DNA of 56,043 nt from Vicinamibacteraceae bacterium (lineage in GTDB: Bacteria; Acidobacteriota; Vicinamibacteria; Marinacidobacterales; Marinacidobacteraceae): positions 1-56,043 of the forward strand of contig JAAXGQ010000077.1 of the NCBI GenBank assembly GCA_012271265.1, in the 5' to 3' direction. A model generated the notes under the pieces. The model saw nothing but the letters and a program-made list of their open reading frames with translations, was not told the origin of the DNA and ran no database searches. Within the stretch, counting starts at the first letter, position 1, and each line of letters starts with the position of its first letter. This document shows, piece after piece, positions 33,119-42,557 of this stretch. Both the position numbers and the translations under genes were made by a program.

Positions 33119-35317
33119 ATGGAACGGTTCGAGTTCGACACGCTGCGTGAGCGCGCCCGGTATCTGTCCGGGGCGGAGATCCAATTGCTCCGGCGGGCGT
33201 ACATGACGGCAGCCCGAGCCCACAAGGGGCAGGTGCGACGATCCGGCGAGCCCTATCTGAGCCATCCCCTTGCCGTCGCCGGGATCCTCGCCGACCTCCA
33301 TCTCGACGCGGTCTCGGTGGCCTGCGGCCTCCTGCACGATGTCGTGGAGGACACCGATTACGGCCTCGACGAGATCGAAGGCCAATTCGGGAAGGACTTT
33401 CGGCGCATCATCAGCGGCCTGACCAAGCTGGCCAAGGTGCACTTCCGCTCCCCCGAGGCGAACCAGGCGGAGAACGTGCGCAAGATGATCCTGGCGATGA
33501 CCGAGGACACGCGGGTCATCCTGGTCAAGCTCGCGGACCGGCTCCACAACATGCGCACCCTCGACGTCCTGCGGGCGGAAAAGCGCCAACGCATCGCGAG
33601 CGAGACCCTCGACATCTACGCGCCCATCGCCGGCCGGCTGGGGATGGGGAAGATCGAGGCCGAACTGCAGGATCTGTCCCTGCGCCACCTGGAGCCGCAG
33701 ACCTACCGGGTCCTGGACGCCCGGGTGCAGGCGAAGCGCCGCTGGGCCAACGAGTTCATCCGCGAGGTCAGCCACACCCTGAATCGGGAGCTCCGCGCCG
33801 AGGAAATCCCGGGCGAGCTGTCCGGCCGGACCAAGAGCATTTACTCGATCTACCAGAAGATGAAGCGGCAGAAGGTCGAACTGGACCAGATGTACGACTT
33901 CATCGCCCTTCGACTCGTGACCGACACGGTGCCCCACTGCTACACGGCGCTCGGAGTGATCCACAACTCCTGGAAGCCGATTCCGGGGCGCATCAAGGAC
34001 TTCATCGCGATGCCCCGGGCGAACGGCTACCAGTCGCTTCACACGAGCGTCGTCACCCGTTCCGGCACCCACTTCGAGGTCCAGATCCGCACCACCGACA
34101 TGCATCGGGTCGCCGAGGAGGGAATCGCCGCACACTGGCGGTACAAGGCCTCCACCCAGTACGGCGAGCGCGACATGAAGCGCTTCGCCTGGCTGCGGCG
34201 GGTGCTTGAGTGGCAGCGGGACGTGGACGACCCCCACGAGTTCCTGAACAGCCTGAAAATCGACCTCTTTCCGGACGAGGTCCACTGCTTCACGCCGAAG
34301 GGAGAAGTCAAGACTCTCCCCCGGGGCGCTACGCCGATCGACTTCGCCTACGCGATTCACACCGAGGTGGGGCACTCCTGTATCGGGGCGCGGGTCAACG
34401 GAGTCGTGGCGCCGCTCCGCTACCAGTTGCGGAACGGCGACATCTGCGAGATCCAGACCCGCAAGCACCATCTGCCGTCCCGCGCCTGGCTCAAGATCGC
34501 CAAGACGAATCGCGCCCGCAGCAAGATCCGCGCGCGGCTGAACGCCGAAGCGAAGCGGGAAGCCATCGAGATCGGACGCAAGCTGCTGGAGAAGGAAGCC
34601 CGCGCCCACCAGCTCAGCCTGCGGCGCGTCAGGAACGCCCCGCTCCTCGCGGAGGCGCTGCGCCGGCACGGGGCCGGGTCCCTGGACGATCTCTTTGCGG
34701 TGGTGGGCTACGGAAAGGTTCCCGCCGCCCGCGTGCTCAAGGACTGCTTTCCGAAGGACCGCTTCCGGAAGGACGGGGAGCGGATCGAAGAGACCGAAGA
34801 CGGCTCGGGACTGGTGGCGAAAGTCCGCCGCTTCATCGGCGGTCAACCCGGTCAGATTCTGGTGGACGGACTCGACGACATCCTGGTCCGCCGCGCCCGC
34901 TGTTGTTCGCCCCTGCCCGGGGAAGCGATCTCGGGCTACATCACCCGCGGCCAGGGCGTCGCGGTGCACAGCGCCCGCTGCCCCCAGCTCGACCTGACCC
35001 AGGACCCGGAGCGCCGGGTCCCGGTGACCTGGAAGGCGACCACCGGGAACAGCTACGACGCCAGGCTGCTCCTGCGGGTGGAGAACCGCAAGGGGATGCT
35101 GCGGGACATCAGCAAGGTCATCGCCGATTCCGACACCGACATCCGCGACCTCAAGGGGCGGGCCGACGATGCCTCGCGGGCCGCAGTCCAGGTCACCGTC
35201 GCCGTCCAGAACGCGAAGGAAGTGCGCAGCATCGCGCGCCTGCTGCAACAGGTTCCCGGCGTGGTCGCGGTCGAGAGAGGCGCGCCCGGGCGTATCTCCC
35301 GCCGGGCCGCGACCTGA
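33119..35317 (+). CDS. Bifunctional (p)ppGpp synthetase/hydrolase (Rel/SpoT type)
   Basis: 732 aa with full RSH layout. The HD hydrolase domain (about 30-180) is intact: HPLAVAGILADL, LLHDVVEDTDYG and VKLADRLHNMRT. The synthetase domain (about 220-350) has YDFIALRLVTD, KDFIAMPRANGYQSLHTSV and HFEVQIRT. TGS (about 385-445, CFTPKGEVKTLPRGATPIDF), a conserved-Cys region and an ACT domain (about 655-732) follow. It sets alarmone levels on starvation. TAGCCT lies 15 nt before the ATG with no ribosome binding site. Confidence 0.96.
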   Translation: MERFEFDTLRERARYLSGAEIQLLRRAYMTAARAHKGQVRRSGEPYLSHPLAVAGILADLHLDAVSVACGLLHDVVEDTDYGLDEIEGQFGKDFRRIISGLTKLAKVHFRSPEANQAENVRKMILAMTEDTRVILVKLADRLHNMRTLDVLRAEKRQRIASETLDIYAPIAGRLGMGKIEAELQDLSLRHLEPQTYRVLDARVQAKRRWANEFIREVSHTLNRELRAEEIPGELSGRTKSIYSIYQKMKRQKVELDQMYDFIALRLVTDTVPHCYTALGVIHNSWKPIPGRIKDFIAMPRANGYQSLHTSVVTRSGTHFEVQIRTTDMHRVAEEGIAAHWRYKASTQYGERDMKRFAWLRRVLEWQRDVDDPHEFLNSLKIDLFPDEVHCFTPKGEVKTLPRGATPIDFAYAIHTEVGHSCIGARVNGVVAPLRYQLRNGDICEIQTRKHHLPSRAWLKIAKTNRARSKIRARLNAEAKREAIEIGRKLLEKEARAHQLSLRRVRNAPLLAEALRRHGAGSLDDLFAVVGYGKVPAARVLKDCFPKDRFRKDGERIEETEDGSGLVAKVRRFIGGQPGQILVDGLDDILVRRARCCSPLPGEAISGYITRGQGVAVHSARCPQLDLTQDPERRVPVTWKATTGNSYDARLLLRVENRKGMLRDISKVIADSDTDIRDLKGRADDASRAAVQVTVAVQNAKEVRSIARLLQQVPGVVAVERGAPGRISRRAAT

Positions 35318-36730
35318 TCAGGCGGACGCCTGCCGCCGCGCAAGGCGGCGCAGCTGGTAGTGGCTGTAGATCCCGGTCTGGTGCCCGTCGTTCCAGTGGA
35401 TCTGGACTCCGTAATTCCCGACCGGAACCAGCTTCGCGGGAGCGAAGCTCGTCGGGAGCAGCAAGGTGAGCGAACGGCGCTTGCCGCTCCACTCGTCCAC
35501 GCAGGTGGCGCAGGGACAGTGGTTGCGCAGGTATTCGAAGCCGAGCCTGTCCTCGGCGCCGTCGTGCCAGCGCACCACCACATGTCCGTCCTGGACCGCC
35601 ACTGTCTCCACCGATCCCCCCCGGGCCTCGTCGTTGGCGCGGGCGACTTCGGCGGAGACCCGGCGAGCGATGGATCGGAAGGCGCGAGCAGCGGCGCGGT
35701 CCGGGTCGCGGACGACGATGGGCATCCCGGCGTCACCCGCGGCGACCACCTCCGGGTCGAGCGGCGCCTTCCCGAGGAAACGGAGGCCCAGCTCTGCCGC
35801 GACCTGTTCGCCGCCGCCGGAGGCGAAGATGTCGCTCCCCTTCCCGCAGTGAGGGCAGGTGAAGGTGCTCATGTTCTCGATCACCCCGAGGACCGGCACC
35901 TGGACGGGCTGGAACATGCGGAGCCCCTTCTCGGCGATCGTCCGCGCCACAGCCTGCGGCGTGGTCACGATGACCGCTCCCGCCAGCGCGGCTGTCTGGG
36001 CAATGGTCAACTGGACATCGCCGGTTCCCGGAGGAAGGTCCACGAGCAGGTAGTCCAGCTCCCCCCATGCGACGCCCGAAAAGAACTGCTGCACCAGCCG
36101 GGAAGCCATCGGCCCCCGCCAGATCACCGGCGTCTCCTTCGAGGAGAGCATCCCCATCGAGATGAAGCGCACCCCGTGCACGGTCAGTGGGAGCAGCCGC
36201 CGCTCAGCGTCCGTCCCGGGACGGTCGTCCCGGCCGAACATCGTCGTCTGCGACGGCCCGTAGACATCCGCGTCGAGAAGCCCCACCCGGGCGCCGCTCT
36301 CATGGAGCGCCACCGCCAGGTTCGCGGCGACGGTGCTCTTCCCCACGCCTCCCTTCCCCGAGGCGATCGCGACGACGTTCAGCACCCCTTCGGGCTTCGA
36401 AGGGGACGGGGCGCCGCCCGGCGGCATCCCCGGGCGTCCTGCTGTCGGTGGGGCCACCCGCGAGACGGGAGAGCCCGTGACTTCGGTCCGGACGTCCACC
36501 TCGGCACGCTCGACCCCCGGGAGCGCGGTGAGGGCGCGCGCCGCTTCCTCACGGATCACGCCAGCCGCGTCCTCATCGAAATGAGGGAGCAGCATGCTCA
36601 CGCTCACCAGCGGCCGGCAGATCCGGATATCCGCCACCTGGCCCAGCTCGACGACGCTCTCCCCGCGAAGCGCCGGATTCCGGACCGGCAGCAGCGCCTT
36701 CAGGACATCGTCCCGGGTCAAGGAGGGCAT
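35318..36730 (-). CDS. Mrp/ApbC Fe-S carrier ATPase with C-terminal DUF971 domain
   Basis: 470 aa from the ATG at 36730. An N-terminal MIP18/DUF59 domain (1-90: VLKALLPVRNPALRGESVVELG), a P-loop GKGGVGKSTVAANLA (near 128), DLPPGTGDVQLT, and FTCPHCGKGSDIF with the CxxC that bridges a 4Fe-4S cluster. After residue 370 a DUF971 domain follows (VVRWHDGAEDRLGFEYLR, CPCATCVDEWSG, WNDGHQTGIYSH). Mrp proteins load Fe-S clusters onto apoproteins. Stops abut the convergent rel gene. Confidence 0.93.
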   Translation of the reverse strand: MPSLTRDDVLKALLPVRNPALRGESVVELGQVADIRICRPLVSVSMLLPHFDEDAAGVIREEAARALTALPGVERAEVDVRTEVTGSPVSRVAPPTAGRPGMPPGGAPSPSKPEGVLNVVAIASGKGGVGKSTVAANLAVALHESGARVGLLDADVYGPSQTTMFGRDDRPGTDAERRLLPLTVHGVRFISMGMLSSKETPVIWRGPMASRLVQQFFSGVAWGELDYLLVDLPPGTGDVQLTIAQTAALAGAVIVTTPQAVARTIAEKGLRMFQPVQVPVLGVIENMSTFTCPHCGKGSDIFASGGGEQVAAELGLRFLGKAPLDPEVVAAGDAGMPIVVRDPDRAAARAFRSIARRVSAEVARANDEARGGSVETVAVQDGHVVVRWHDGAEDRLGFEYLRNHCPCATCVDEWSGKRRSLTLLLPTSFAPAKLVPVGNYGVQIHWNDGHQTGIYSHYQLRRLARRQASA

Positions 36731-36807
36731 GAGGAGTACGTTCGCCGGGAAGCTGGCGGCCAATCGATGTGGGGCGGAAGAATACTCCGGGCGAACCCGG
36801 GCCCCTT

Positions 36808-36813
36808 TAGAAT
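36808..36813 (+). promoter_or_regulatory. Candidate -10 (TAGAAT) for the TonB-dependent receptor
   Basis: TAGAAT 95 nt upstream of the receptor ATG, in the divergent gap with mrp. An approximate leader of 89 nt could hold regulatory RNA structure, but I see no recognisable riboswitch. Confidence 0.35.
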
Positions 36814-36908
36814 GTTCCCCTACGGCTCGGTCGCCCGGTCCGCAGCGTTGGTGCGCGTCGCCGATGCGGCGCCCAGGTGATTTCACGCTTCACCCAAGGA
36901 GACCTGCC

Positions 36909-39254
36909 ATGAGGAACCGCGCTGCGGAGCTCTCCCGTTTGCCACTCGGCTTCGTACTGGCGCTTGCCGGGATGTTGCTGGCCCTGCCGCTGTCCGCGGC
37001 CGCCGGGACTGCGGGACAGCAGGAAGAGGAGCAAGAGGAGGGGGAGCAGCAGGAAGCCGCGAGCGAGGACATCTCCTCGGTTTCCGATCGCCTGAGCTAT
37101 TCCGAGCAGGTCGTCGTCTCCGCCTCCCGGGTCGAGCAGGAGATCGTCAACGCGCCGGCCGCGATCACGGTTCTCGGCCCGGAACAGATCGAGACCCAGG
37201 CTTCGGGTGACTTCGGGGACCTGGTGCGGCAGGCGCCGGGCGTCAACGTGGTCCAGTTGTCGAACCGCGACGTGAACGTCAACAGCCGGGGCGCCTCCGG
37301 GACACTCGCGACATCGCAATTGGTGCTCGTGGACGGACGCTCCGTCTACCAGGACTTCTTCGGCTTCGTCGCCTGGGACATGATTTCGGTGGGGATGGAC
37401 GACCTGGAGCGGGTCGAGGTGGTCAACGGACCCGCCTCCGCCATCTGGGGCGCCAACGCCATGAGCGGGGTGGTGAACCTGATCACCCGCGCGCCACGGG
37501 ACAATCCGGGTACGACCCTCGACCTGCGCATGGGGACGTTCGATCGCAACGTGCCGGGGCGGGACATGGATCCGGGCAGCACGATGGCGGGCACACTGAA
37601 CCACGCGCAGGTCGTGAGCGACACCCTCGCCTACCGGCTTTCGGTCGGGTTCACCCAGAGCGACGCCTTCGCCCGGCCCGCCGGGGAGGTTCCCAATGGC
37701 ACCGGGACGATGTACCCCCCGATCGATGGTCTCGACGCCGGCGGCCCGAAGGTTGATCTGAGGGTGGACTGGGACGCCCCCGATCGCTCTTCGGCGGTCC
37801 GGCTTTCCGGGGGATACGCGAGCACGCAGGGAATGCTCCACTCGGGCCTGGGACCCTTCCAGATTCACCCGGGATCCGGTATGGGCTACGGCAGGATTCA
37901 GTACCTACGGGGATCCATGGAAGTCGGGGCCTTCGTGAACTCGACAAACTCGGAATCCAACACGATGCTGGTGACCGACCCGGCCGGCAACCTGGTGGAC
38001 TCCCACCTGCGGTCGAACGCCTTCGATCTGAGCCTTAGGGACACCCGTTTTCTCGGTTCCAGCCACCTGCTCAGCTACGGCGCAGGCGTGCGGCTGGTCA
38101 CCATGGATTTCGCCCTGGCTTCATCGGCCTCGAGCCGCAACGAGTTCGGGGCCTACGTGAGCGACGCAATCTTCCTGACCGATCGCCTGCGTTGGATTGT
38201 GGGCGCCCGAGCCGACCGGATCAGCACGATGAACAACGTCCAGATCTCGCCCCGGACGACGCTGATCTTCAAGCCGACGCCGACCCAGGCGTTCCGGGTG
38301 TCCTACAACCAGGCGTTCCGGGCGCCCTCACTCACGAACAGCTACCTCCACACCGACGTAGGAAGCGCGGCCCTGTTCGATCTCCGGCCGGCATTCCGGT
38401 CCTTCTTCCCCGGGCTCAACATCCCGGACGCAGCGCTGCCGGACCCGGTCCTCTACCGGGTGCCGTTCACGGCGCTCGGGAACCTCGACCTCATGCCCGA
38501 AACCCTCACGGCGTGGGAAGCGGGCTGGTCCGGGGCCATCAACGATTGGGCCGGCGCTACGCTCTCGGTCTACCGGAACCGCACCGACAACGTGATCGAC
38601 TTCACGGACCATACTTTCTGGTCCGCCGCGGACCCGCCCGCCGGCTGGAACGAGGCGTTCGCCCCCACGGCCGCGTTTGTCCGGGATCTGGGCGCGCTCC
38701 TGCCGCCGGGCGCCCTGCCTTCTTCCGTGGCTGCTGTCGGCCAGAACCCGGCGTACCTGATCGATCTGCTCGGCCCCCTGGCCGGCGTGGCGTTGCCGAA
38801 GACCTTCACTTATATCAACCGGGACTTCATCACGAATATCGGCGTCGAGGCCGGACTGAACTTCCGTCGCGGCGACTTCGGGGGTTACGTGAACTATTCC
38901 TGGCAGGCGGAACCCGAGTTTGGCGGCTTCACCGGCGACGACGCCCTGGAGAGGAACCTTCCGCCCGCGCACCGGGTGAACGCCGGGGTCGACGGCACCT
39001 TCGGGAGGCTCCGTCTCGGCACCACCGTGAACCACTCGACCCGGGCCTTCTGGGCCGACGTGCTTACAGCCGATTACCACGGCTGGACCGAGCCCTACAC
39101 CATGGTGAACGCTTCGGCGACGATGGGCCTCTTCGACGGCCGGCTGTGGCCCACCGTGCGGATACTCAATCTCCTGAACCAGAACATCCAGCAGCACATC
39201 TTCGCGGACGTGATCAAACGGCAGGTCATCGGCCAGATCCGCTACCGGTTCTAG
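36909..39254 (+). CDS. TonB-dependent outer-membrane receptor
   Basis: 781 aa, ATG with AAGGAG 7 nt upstream. The signal peptide (about 1-33) is followed by an acidic Glu/Gln tract (QEEEQEEGEQQEAASED) and a TonB-box-like SEQVVVSAS. The plug domain is about 60-190: NAPAAITVLGPEQIE, RQAPGVNVVQLSNRDVNVNS, VLVDGRSVYQDF, RVEVVNGPASAIWGANAMSG. The rest is beta-barrel ending in the aromatic RYRF expected of outer-membrane proteins. Ligand unknown. It would take energy from the TonB/ExbBD system at 28368-31878. Confidence 0.94.
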   Translation: MRNRAAELSRLPLGFVLALAGMLLALPLSAAAGTAGQQEEEQEEGEQQEAASEDISSVSDRLSYSEQVVVSASRVEQEIVNAPAAITVLGPEQIETQASGDFGDLVRQAPGVNVVQLSNRDVNVNSRGASGTLATSQLVLVDGRSVYQDFFGFVAWDMISVGMDDLERVEVVNGPASAIWGANAMSGVVNLITRAPRDNPGTTLDLRMGTFDRNVPGRDMDPGSTMAGTLNHAQVVSDTLAYRLSVGFTQSDAFARPAGEVPNGTGTMYPPIDGLDAGGPKVDLRVDWDAPDRSSAVRLSGGYASTQGMLHSGLGPFQIHPGSGMGYGRIQYLRGSMEVGAFVNSTNSESNTMLVTDPAGNLVDSHLRSNAFDLSLRDTRFLGSSHLLSYGAGVRLVTMDFALASSASSRNEFGAYVSDAIFLTDRLRWIVGARADRISTMNNVQISPRTTLIFKPTPTQAFRVSYNQAFRAPSLTNSYLHTDVGSAALFDLRPAFRSFFPGLNIPDAALPDPVLYRVPFTALGNLDLMPETLTAWEAGWSGAINDWAGATLSVYRNRTDNVIDFTDHTFWSAADPPAGWNEAFAPTAAFVRDLGALLPPGALPSSVAAVGQNPAYLIDLLGPLAGVALPKTFTYINRDFITNIGVEAGLNFRRGDFGGYVNYSWQAEPEFGGFTGDDALERNLPPAHRVNAGVDGTFGRLRLGTTVNHSTRAFWADVLTADYHGWTEPYTMVNASATMGLFDGRLWPTVRILNLLNQNIQQHIFADVIKRQVIGQIRYRF

Positions 39255-39282
39255 GAGTCTGCGCCGCAGAAACCTACTGGGC

Positions 39283-39307
39283 GCCTCGCTCGCCGGGTGA
39301 GCGAGGC
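39283..39307 (+). terminator. Hairpin downstream of the TonB-dependent receptor
   Basis: GCCTCGCTC and GAGCGAGGC form a 9-bp perfect stem with a 7-nt loop, 28 nt after the stop. There is no T-run, so termination would be inefficient or factor-assisted. Confidence 0.5.
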
Positions 39308-39377
39308 CCACGGGTCCTTCGTCGGCACGGCGGCGCCGCAGGCGCGAGCTTGGCGCAGGGACGGAAGGTGCGGCGCG

Positions 39378-39610
39378 GGCCGGCGAGGACGCCGGCGCTC
39401 CATGGGGCGGCGCTCCATGGGCCGGCGCAGGCGCTCGACAGGTCAGAGCGCGCCGGCATGGACCGCCGGTGTCCCCACCGGCCACCGCCCGTATGGAGCG
39501 CCGGTGTCCTCACCGGCCCACGGTCCTGCGGCACGGTGGCGCGGTCGCCAGGAGACTGCCTAAGGGACCGAACGTCCGCGCAGGCCGGCGAGGACGCCGG
39601 CGCTCCATGG
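39378..39610. repeat. REP-like hairpin repeat cluster 2
   Basis: Canonical arms in inverted orientation at 39378-39405 and 39583-39610. Plus-orientation arms at 39458-39483 and 39493-39518 carry the altered stem GCCGGTG/CACCGGC with loop TCCC or TCCT. Extra arm fragments (CGCTCCATGGG) occur near 39411 and 39615. The spacer between 39518 and 39583 shares GGAGACTGCC and CCGCGCAGGCC with the left-edge array. The stretch 39255-39687 holds no gene. Confidence 0.88.
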
Positions 39611-39687
39611 GGCGGCGCTCCATGGGGTGGGCCGGCGCTCCAGGGGGCGGCGCAGGCTCCTGGCCCGGACTCCGGCGTCGCCAGAGC

Positions 39688-42345
39688 TCAGCGGGCCTCT
39701 GCCCATGCGGGGAGGCCCTCGAGCTGGTCGAAGGCGCAGAGCAGGTCTTCAGCGCCCGCGTCTTCATTGCCCGCGGCGCCGCACCTCTGCTCGTCGCCGC
39801 GCATTCCCTGATCCCGGAAGTAGGCCGCCCAGAAGCCCACCAGCTGCGCGTCCGGGACCCCGTGAGGGCGCACCGGCATCCGGAGGACGGTGATGGACAC
39901 GTCCTTCAGCCGCCGCGTCCTGACCCCCCGGTAGAGCAGCGTCTCCCGGAACTCCTCGATGGTCGGCACCGCCTCGTAGAAGGACTCGCCGGAAAACTGC
40001 ATCAGGTCGGACACCAGCAGCAGGCGGTACTGGTCCGGAGGTCCCTGTCGGGCGCCGCGAAAGTGGTCGGCAGCAGCCTGGATCGCCTCGAGAATCGGCG
40101 AGGCTTCGCTTTCGCCCCCACTCGCCGCGCTGAACACGGCCTGTTGCAAGGGCTTGATGAAGCGTGGCTCCCACTGGGCGTCCCGCAGGGGCGGGTTGTC
40201 CCAGATGATGCTCACCTCGCTGCCGCGCGGGGGCCGGCAAACCGGCGGAGGAACCAATCCAAAACCGGCTTCCCGCTGCGCGTGGATCTGGTACACGTGA
40301 AACACCGATTTTGGTCGTGATTCCTCCGCGAGGCTCTCCACTTCGCGCCACAGGGCCGCCCGTTGGGAATCGGAAAAACCCTCGCTGGCATCCACCACTA
40401 CGACATAGCGGGTTGCGCGCTGGTCAGGGTCATCGGGCCATTCCGGACATTCGGCGGCCCGCACCGGAGACGGAGCCGTCCATAGCCCCGCAAGCAGAAT
40501 CAGCGTGATCGCTCGGCCTCCCTGCCCGGCGAAGGAGGCAGCGGCTGGATTGCCGCCCTTCTCCTCCACGGCTCCTCCGCCGGATGCTCCGAGTCCGGTC
40601 ATTGGCGCCACGTCCCCGGAAGGGGGCGGCCCGCCCGTTGCCGCCCACCCGGAGCCGTGAGCGGCCCCTTCGAGGCTCTCCCGGTGTTTCCGGAACAGCT
40701 CCTCGGCGTCATCCTTGTGTTGGCGGTTCGCCGACTTCGTCCGATCGAGAATCTCTTGGAGTTCGGCCGCATCCTGCTCATCGTGGTCTTTCCACTCCGC
40801 CCTGACACGCCTGGGCTGGCCCACATCGTCGGGCGCGGTCCAGCGATGATCCCAGAACGCAGGGTGAGCGATCGCCGAGGAGCGGCGCGCCCGATTCGTC
40901 TCACGGTAGGCGTTGACCAGATCAGCCCCGGTCCGAAGGGCCTGTTTCCTCAGCTCGTTCTCCCGTTCCACGCAGTACGCCCGCTCCGAGTGGACCCGGT
41001 CGAGCCCCCGACCCGCCGCACGAATCCCGCTGACGGCTCCCGCGAGCGTCGTGAAGTGGCCTTCCTTCGCGTCCTCCAGCGAGTTCAGTTCCTCGTCGAG
41101 TCTTTTCCAGAGTCGATTCCACGCGCGGTCGGCCCGGCGATGGAGGCGACCCCAGGGGGACGGCGCATCCCTTCGGTACCACTTCCATGCCGCGAGAAAG
41201 AGGGCCAGGAAGCCCACCATGCAAAGGACCACCGAGGGCCAGCCGTCGAATCTCCCCGCGCCGGCGTCCTCAGTGAGATAGAAGGCCCCGCCGGCTGCCC
41301 GATATCCGGCCCTGCCCGCCGGCAACACCCGACTCTCATCCCCGGTGTGGTCATCAGGATCGCTCGACGGGTGGCTCGTAACGCGGTAGCTGCGCGGGAA
41401 CAAGTGGAGCTGGGTCCTCAATTCGTTCAGCACCGCCGCTTCGATCGTGATCGAACGATGCCGCGTGGGACGGGGGGCCTCGGAGCCGTCACGCAAGGAG
41501 TTCGCCAGGGCCGTCCCCGCATCGCGGTAATGGGCAAGACCGAAGTGGAGGATCACGGCGCAGAAGACGGCCGCCAGCGCCGCCGCCACGCCCCCGAGGC
41601 GGACCTTGAGACCAGAGAACCGCCAGTGACGAAGGAAGACATCTCCAAGCAGCCAGGCCAGCAGGAACACGTTGATCCCTCCAACGAGCAGGGCCAGACC
41701 CCAGTTCAAGAGAAGCCCTTCGGTCGAGCCGCCGTGAAGAATCAGGCCGTTGAACAGGCTTTCCACCAGAAATATGACGGTGACGATGAGCCAGGACCCC
41801 CGGCGGGAGGGACGCCCGCGCGGGACCTCGCCATCGAGCGCGTGCGTCTTGCGGAACGCATCGAGACGGCGCTGGGCTTCGAGCCACTCGTTGCGACGGT
41901 GGTGGATCCCTTCAGCTCCGGACGCATTCGGACTGCTCTGCGCGATCGTGTCCCGCGCCTGCCGCGCCTTCTCTTCGTGACGGTCCGCGGCGAGCCGCAA
42001 CGCTTCCCGTTCGGAATCGAGTCGTCCCAGCTCAAGGTCCCCCGCGTGGCGGAGGCGATCAAGAGCATCACGGATTCTCCTCCTTACGAGAAGCTCGCTC
42101 CCGGTCGGAGTCTGCGCGGTCGCTGCGGGCTCGTCCCTGGCGCCCTCTTTTTCGGCTCTTTCCCTTTCGGACGACGTGAGGACGCCGCCGATGAAGTCCC
42201 CGATGGCGGCCTGGAGCCGATCGCTGCCTCCCGAAGGAACGGGCTCGGGTCCGACCTCGCCGGGCTCCGCGGACGGGGAGGGCGGCGCGGACGGCGAGCG
42301 GTGGAAGAGTCGCTTCCACCGCGGTCGGGTCTGCTGGCGTTGCAT
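39688..42345 (-). CDS. Membrane protein with coiled coils and degenerate vWA-like domain
   Basis: 885 aa of unknown function. The N-terminus is Pro-rich (1-45) and a helical, charged region spans 85-170. Membrane spans lie near 184-203, 210-236, 250-270 and 369-390. A long charged helix region (400-560) and a Gly-rich linker (560-610) follow. Residues 611-630 read as a signal peptide (ITLILLAGLWTAPSPVRA), then a vWA-like fold runs about 645-845. There, VVVVDASEGFSDSQRAAL has Asp652/Ser654 in place of a full DxSxS metal site, and LLLVSDLMQFSGESFY matches a later strand. It looks like a fusion of a membrane protein and an exported vWA-like protein. An in-frame ATG at 40602 (residue 582) could start the second part separately. 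The last gene of the sigma/DUF932 group. Confidence 0.75.
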   Translation of the reverse strand: MQRQQTRPRWKRLFHRSPSAPPSPSAEPGEVGPEPVPSGGSDRLQAAIGDFIGGVLTSSERERAEKEGARDEPAATAQTPTGSELLVRRRIRDALDRLRHAGDLELGRLDSEREALRLAADRHEEKARQARDTIAQSSPNASGAEGIHHRRNEWLEAQRRLDAFRKTHALDGEVPRGRPSRRGSWLIVTVIFLVESLFNGLILHGGSTEGLLLNWGLALLVGGINVFLLAWLLGDVFLRHWRFSGLKVRLGGVAAALAAVFCAVILHFGLAHYRDAGTALANSLRDGSEAPRPTRHRSITIEAAVLNELRTQLHLFPRSYRVTSHPSSDPDDHTGDESRVLPAGRAGYRAAGGAFYLTEDAGAGRFDGWPSVVLCMVGFLALFLAAWKWYRRDAPSPWGRLHRRADRAWNRLWKRLDEELNSLEDAKEGHFTTLAGAVSGIRAAGRGLDRVHSERAYCVERENELRKQALRTGADLVNAYRETNRARRSSAIAHPAFWDHRWTAPDDVGQPRRVRAEWKDHDEQDAAELQEILDRTKSANRQHKDDAEELFRKHRESLEGAAHGSGWAATGGPPPSGDVAPMTGLGASGGGAVEEKGGNPAAASFAGQGGRAITLILLAGLWTAPSPVRAAECPEWPDDPDQRATRYVVVVDASEGFSDSQRAALWREVESLAEESRPKSVFHVYQIHAQREAGFGLVPPPVCRPPRGSEVSIIWDNPPLRDAQWEPRFIKPLQQAVFSAASGGESEASPILEAIQAAADHFRGARQGPPDQYRLLLVSDLMQFSGESFYEAVPTIEEFRETLLYRGVRTRRLKDVSITVLRMPVRPHGVPDAQLVGFWAAYFRDQGMRGDEQRCGAAGNEDAGAEDLLCAFDQLEGLPAWAEAR

Positions 42346-42434
42346 TGTGCTGCGTCCTTTCCACCCATCCCCATGCGCGGCGCGAGGCAGTCACACATGC
42401 AACTAGGCTCCGCAGCAGCCGGGATTCGGACACG

Positions 42435-42457
42435 CCGCCCCCGACTCATGGGGGCGG
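42435..42457 (-). promoter_or_regulatory. Perfect 8-bp hairpin upstream of the 885-residue gene
   Basis: CCGCCCCC and GGGGGCGG around a 7-nt loop, 90 nt upstream of the ATG at 42345. It may be a leader structure or operator. It is the second of two hairpins in the 212-bp gap. Confidence 0.45.
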
Positions 42458-42491
42458 GTCGGATCAGGAACCCCACCCGGGGCGGAAAGAT

Positions 42492-42515
42492 CCGGCGGGT
42501 TCGCGTTCCCGCCGG
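42492..42515 (-). terminator. Possible terminator after the DUF932-like gene
   Basis: CCGGCGGG and CCCGCCGG form an 8-bp perfect stem, 42 nt after the stop of the DUF932-like gene. On the transcribed (minus) strand it is followed by ATCTTTCC, a short T-rich tail. If functional, it would make expression of the 885-residue protein partly independent. Confidence 0.5.
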
Positions 42516-42557
42516 CGCGCGCGACGGAGGCCCGGCGGTCGGTGGCGGACTCCCGCT

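Noticed and set aside
36814..36908. Cobalamin or other riboswitch in the receptor leader
   Set aside because: Only about 90 nt with no conserved riboswitch box or convincing multi-stem fold.
42415..42460. tRNA-like fragment (GGGATTCGGAC beside a GC hairpin)
   Set aside because: No acceptor stem, D-arm or anticodon arm can be placed around it.
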